Positions 62,769 through 64,000 of a stretch of DNA of 64,000 nucleotides are shown here, in pieces. The notes beneath the pieces were generated by a model. That model saw only the letters and a list, made by a program, of their open reading frames with translations, made no database searches and was not told where the DNA came from. The translations under genes were made by a program, and so were the position numbers. Within the stretch, counting starts at the first letter, position 1. Each line of letters begins with the position of its first letter. The stretch covers positions 24,933 through 88,932 of the forward strand of contig JAMFSY010000007.1 in the NCBI GenBank assembly GCA_026225555.1, in the 5' to 3' direction. This DNA is from Methylacidiphilales bacterium (GTDB lineage Bacteria; Verrucomicrobiota; Verrucomicrobiia; Methylacidiphilales; UBA1321).

Positions 62769-63722
62769 ATGCGGCGATCCAAGGCTCCTCCTTCGCCCAA
62801 AATAGACCTCGGGGCCTTTAGCGAAGGCGTTCTGATGGAGCAAATTCGGCGCGCCGATGAGAGGCGCACCGTGCTTCATGTCCCGAGCCTAAGGGACCAC
62901 GTCATGGAGCATCCGGGCCTTCATTTTCATTTTAATCCGGACCTCATTATCGGCGTCGAGGGAGCCACCCGCTTTGAATTCATCCACGATCAGTTCGTCG
63001 TGGAGGCGGGCGCACTGGCCGTGATTCCCGGCGGTATTCCGCACCGGGAGATTTTCCCGCAGGGAAAATCAGCAGCCTTCAAGAATCTGGTCGTCAGCGT
63101 TTATAACGAAACGGTCAGCATCCAACTCCAGACCGCCACGGAGGCGAATACGAAGGTCGAAATGAAGACCGAGTATTTCGACACTAATAAGCACCAGTCC
63201 CTGGCCCATTACCTGGAGGAAATCGCCGAACTCGCCCATGGCCACGGGGAGGAGCAACGCCTCGGGATCAAGGGATTGCTCCTCATCTATCTCAGCACAC
63301 TGGAATCGGTTGTCCGGCAGGGGCGTCATTCCGCCCCGGTGGAAAAGCTGAAGATTTCCCAGACGAAGCGGCTCGTTCAGGAGCATCTGGGGCAGAGCAC
63401 GCTGGGCGTGAGGTTCCTCTCCGGCATGCTCCATTGCTCGAGCGATTACCTCTCCAATTTGTTCCATCGCGAAACGGGCCAGCGCCTGACGAGTTATATC
63501 AACGTCGAGCGGATCAAGGCCGCCACGACCATGTTGCGGAGCACGCCTCTGACCGTGGCCGAGGTGGCTTATGCCGTCGGTTTTGAATCCCAGGGCTATT
63601 TCAGCCGGGTTTTTAAGCAGATCGCACTGAAGAGTCCCATGGACTACCGGCGTTCCATCGAACACGCCGTCGTCGAATTGGAAGGGCGGCCACGGACGAT
63701 CTACGCTCCACCCGGCAGGTAA
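62769..63722 (+). CDS. AraC-family transcriptional regulator of the glycerol operon
   Basis: 317 residues from the ATG at 62769; a GTG at 62727 would add 14 residues that run through the palindrome. The N-terminal part is a cupin-like sensing domain (HVMEHPGLHFHFNPDLIIGVEG, LAVIPGGIPHRE). The C-terminal part has two helix-turn-helix motifs (GVRFLSGMLHCSSDYLSNLF and TVAEVAYAVGFESQGYFSRVF) ending in KSPMDYRRS. It is divergent from the operon's first gene across 200 bases and is the natural candidate for its activator, sensing glycerol, dihydroxyacetone or a phosphorylated form. Confidence 0.9.
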   Translation: MRRSKAPPSPKIDLGAFSEGVLMEQIRRADERRTVLHVPSLRDHVMEHPGLHFHFNPDLIIGVEGATRFEFIHDQFVVEAGALAVIPGGIPHREIFPQGKSAAFKNLVVSVYNETVSIQLQTATEANTKVEMKTEYFDTNKHQSLAHYLEEIAELAHGHGEEQRLGIKGLLLIYLSTLESVVRQGRHSAPVEKLKISQTKRLVQEHLGQSTLGVRFLSGMLHCSSDYLSNLFHRETGQRLTSYINVERIKAATTMLRSTPLTVAEVAYAVGFESQGYFSRVFKQIALKSPMDYRRSIEHAVVELEGRPRTIYAPPGR

Positions 63723-63770
63723 AGGGGTTCTCCCGGCATTGCTCCCTATCTGCCCCCTGACGATGGGCCT

Positions 63771-63798
63771 GGGGGGGAGAGCGATTCGACTTCCCCCC
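63771..63798 (+). terminator. Strong hairpin after the AraC regulator gene
   Basis: GGGGGGGAG pairs with CTTCCCCCC (9 bp, one G-T) around a 10-base loop, 49 bases after the regulator's stop. No T-run follows, so it may end transcription inefficiently or belong to the leader of the next gene. Confidence 0.45.
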
Positions 63799-63849
63799 TG
63801 GGGCGCCTGGATGTCAAAGTGTCTTCCCGCCGGTCTACCGGTGCATTTT

Positions 63850-64000
63850 ATGACGAGAATACAATTTTGGGTGCTGACCATCACCAGTTCGCTGGTGGGG
63901 CTTCTTCTTTTGGCCCAGATCGTTCTGACCCAAATGGCGCGGTCCGCCGGCCGGGAATTTCACGGCATGGAAATCCTCATTCAGGAGGGCCAGCAGAGCC
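63850..64000 (+). CDS. Membrane protein, N-terminal fragment cut by the window end
   Basis: ATG at 63850, no stop before the window ends (50 codons seen). MTRIQFWVLTITSSLVGLLL is followed by LAQIVLTQ, a single N-terminal membrane helix, then a helical stretch (MARSAGREFHGMEILIQEGQ). The pattern resembles the start of a sensor kinase, a chemoreceptor-like protein or a secretion fusion protein; not enough is present to choose. Confidence 0.55.
   Translation, partial: MTRIQFWVLTITSSLVGLLLLAQIVLTQMARSAGREFHGMEILIQEGQQS

Noticed and set aside
1..64000. tRNA, rRNA, CRISPR arrays, transposases, prophage or origin of replication
   Set aside because: Looked for in all gaps between genes; no cloverleaf-like, direct-repeat-spacer, or mobile-element gene pattern was seen. 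Short degenerate elements could be missed by eye.

Overview
The window reads as chromosomal DNA of a Gram-negative, GC-rich bacterium, most plausibly a member of the Verrucomicrobiota. It carries lpxD (lipid A), an OprB-type porin, an outer-membrane beta-barrel and an alpha-2-macroglobulin/PBP1C pair, so it has an outer membrane. The weak Shine-Dalgarno sequences, abundant hybrid histidine kinases, GYF_2-like proteins and cytochrome c/sorbosone-dehydrogenase fusion are family-level impressions that fit this phylum; no rRNA or marker tree was available. I see no tRNA, rRNA, CRISPR array, transposase, phage gene or plasmid origin.

Layout. 1-1055 is the 3' end of a hybrid histidine kinase. 1052-3488 (minus) holds a luciferase-like oxidoreductase and an overlapping ECF sigma/anti-sigma pair, divergent from a secreted clan-A glycoside-hydrolase-like protein (3811-6363). 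6391-12182 (minus) is a run of AraC regulator, MFS transporter, SDR, cupin, monooxygenase, PPC protein, a small protein and an aldo/keto reductase. A TetR repressor (12286-12945) faces an outer-membrane protein, a fatty-acid desaturase and lpxD across two matching palindromic operators. A cytochrome c-sugar dehydrogenase fusion and a GYF-domain protein follow, then an 839-bp AT-rich gap with a long hairpin.

19292-24130 encodes two large hybrid kinases. Next comes a clear c-di-AMP (ydaO-yuaA) riboswitch (about 24264-24412) in front of an SPFH/flotillin-like membrane protein that has tandem internal repeats and ends in an intrinsic terminator. 26541-39730 holds two polytopic membrane proteins, an ABC-F ATPase, a rare single-chain fusion of a beta-CASP exonuclease with an ATP-dependent DNA ligase, an MsbA-like exporter, a 56-residue membrane protein, a nucleotide-sugar epimerase and a Tyr/Gly/Pro-rich secreted protein. 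39848-44718 holds polA (proofreading site degraded), a GT4 glycosyltransferase and a GYF-PH membrane protein. 44983-53203 is the alpha-2-macroglobulin/pbpC operon.

53236-62568 (minus) is a compact glycerol/dihydroxyacetone operon in the order dhaL2-glpK-glpD-oprB-dhaK-dhaL-dhaM, where DhaM is fused to HPr and Enzyme I. A divergent AraC regulator has a perfect palindrome just before its start codon. The window ends in the first 50 codons of a membrane protein.

Most notable: the c-di-AMP riboswitch controlling an SPFH scaffold protein, the nuclease-ligase fusion, the self-contained PEP-to-dihydroxyacetone phosphorelay with a second dhaL, and the twin TetR operators.
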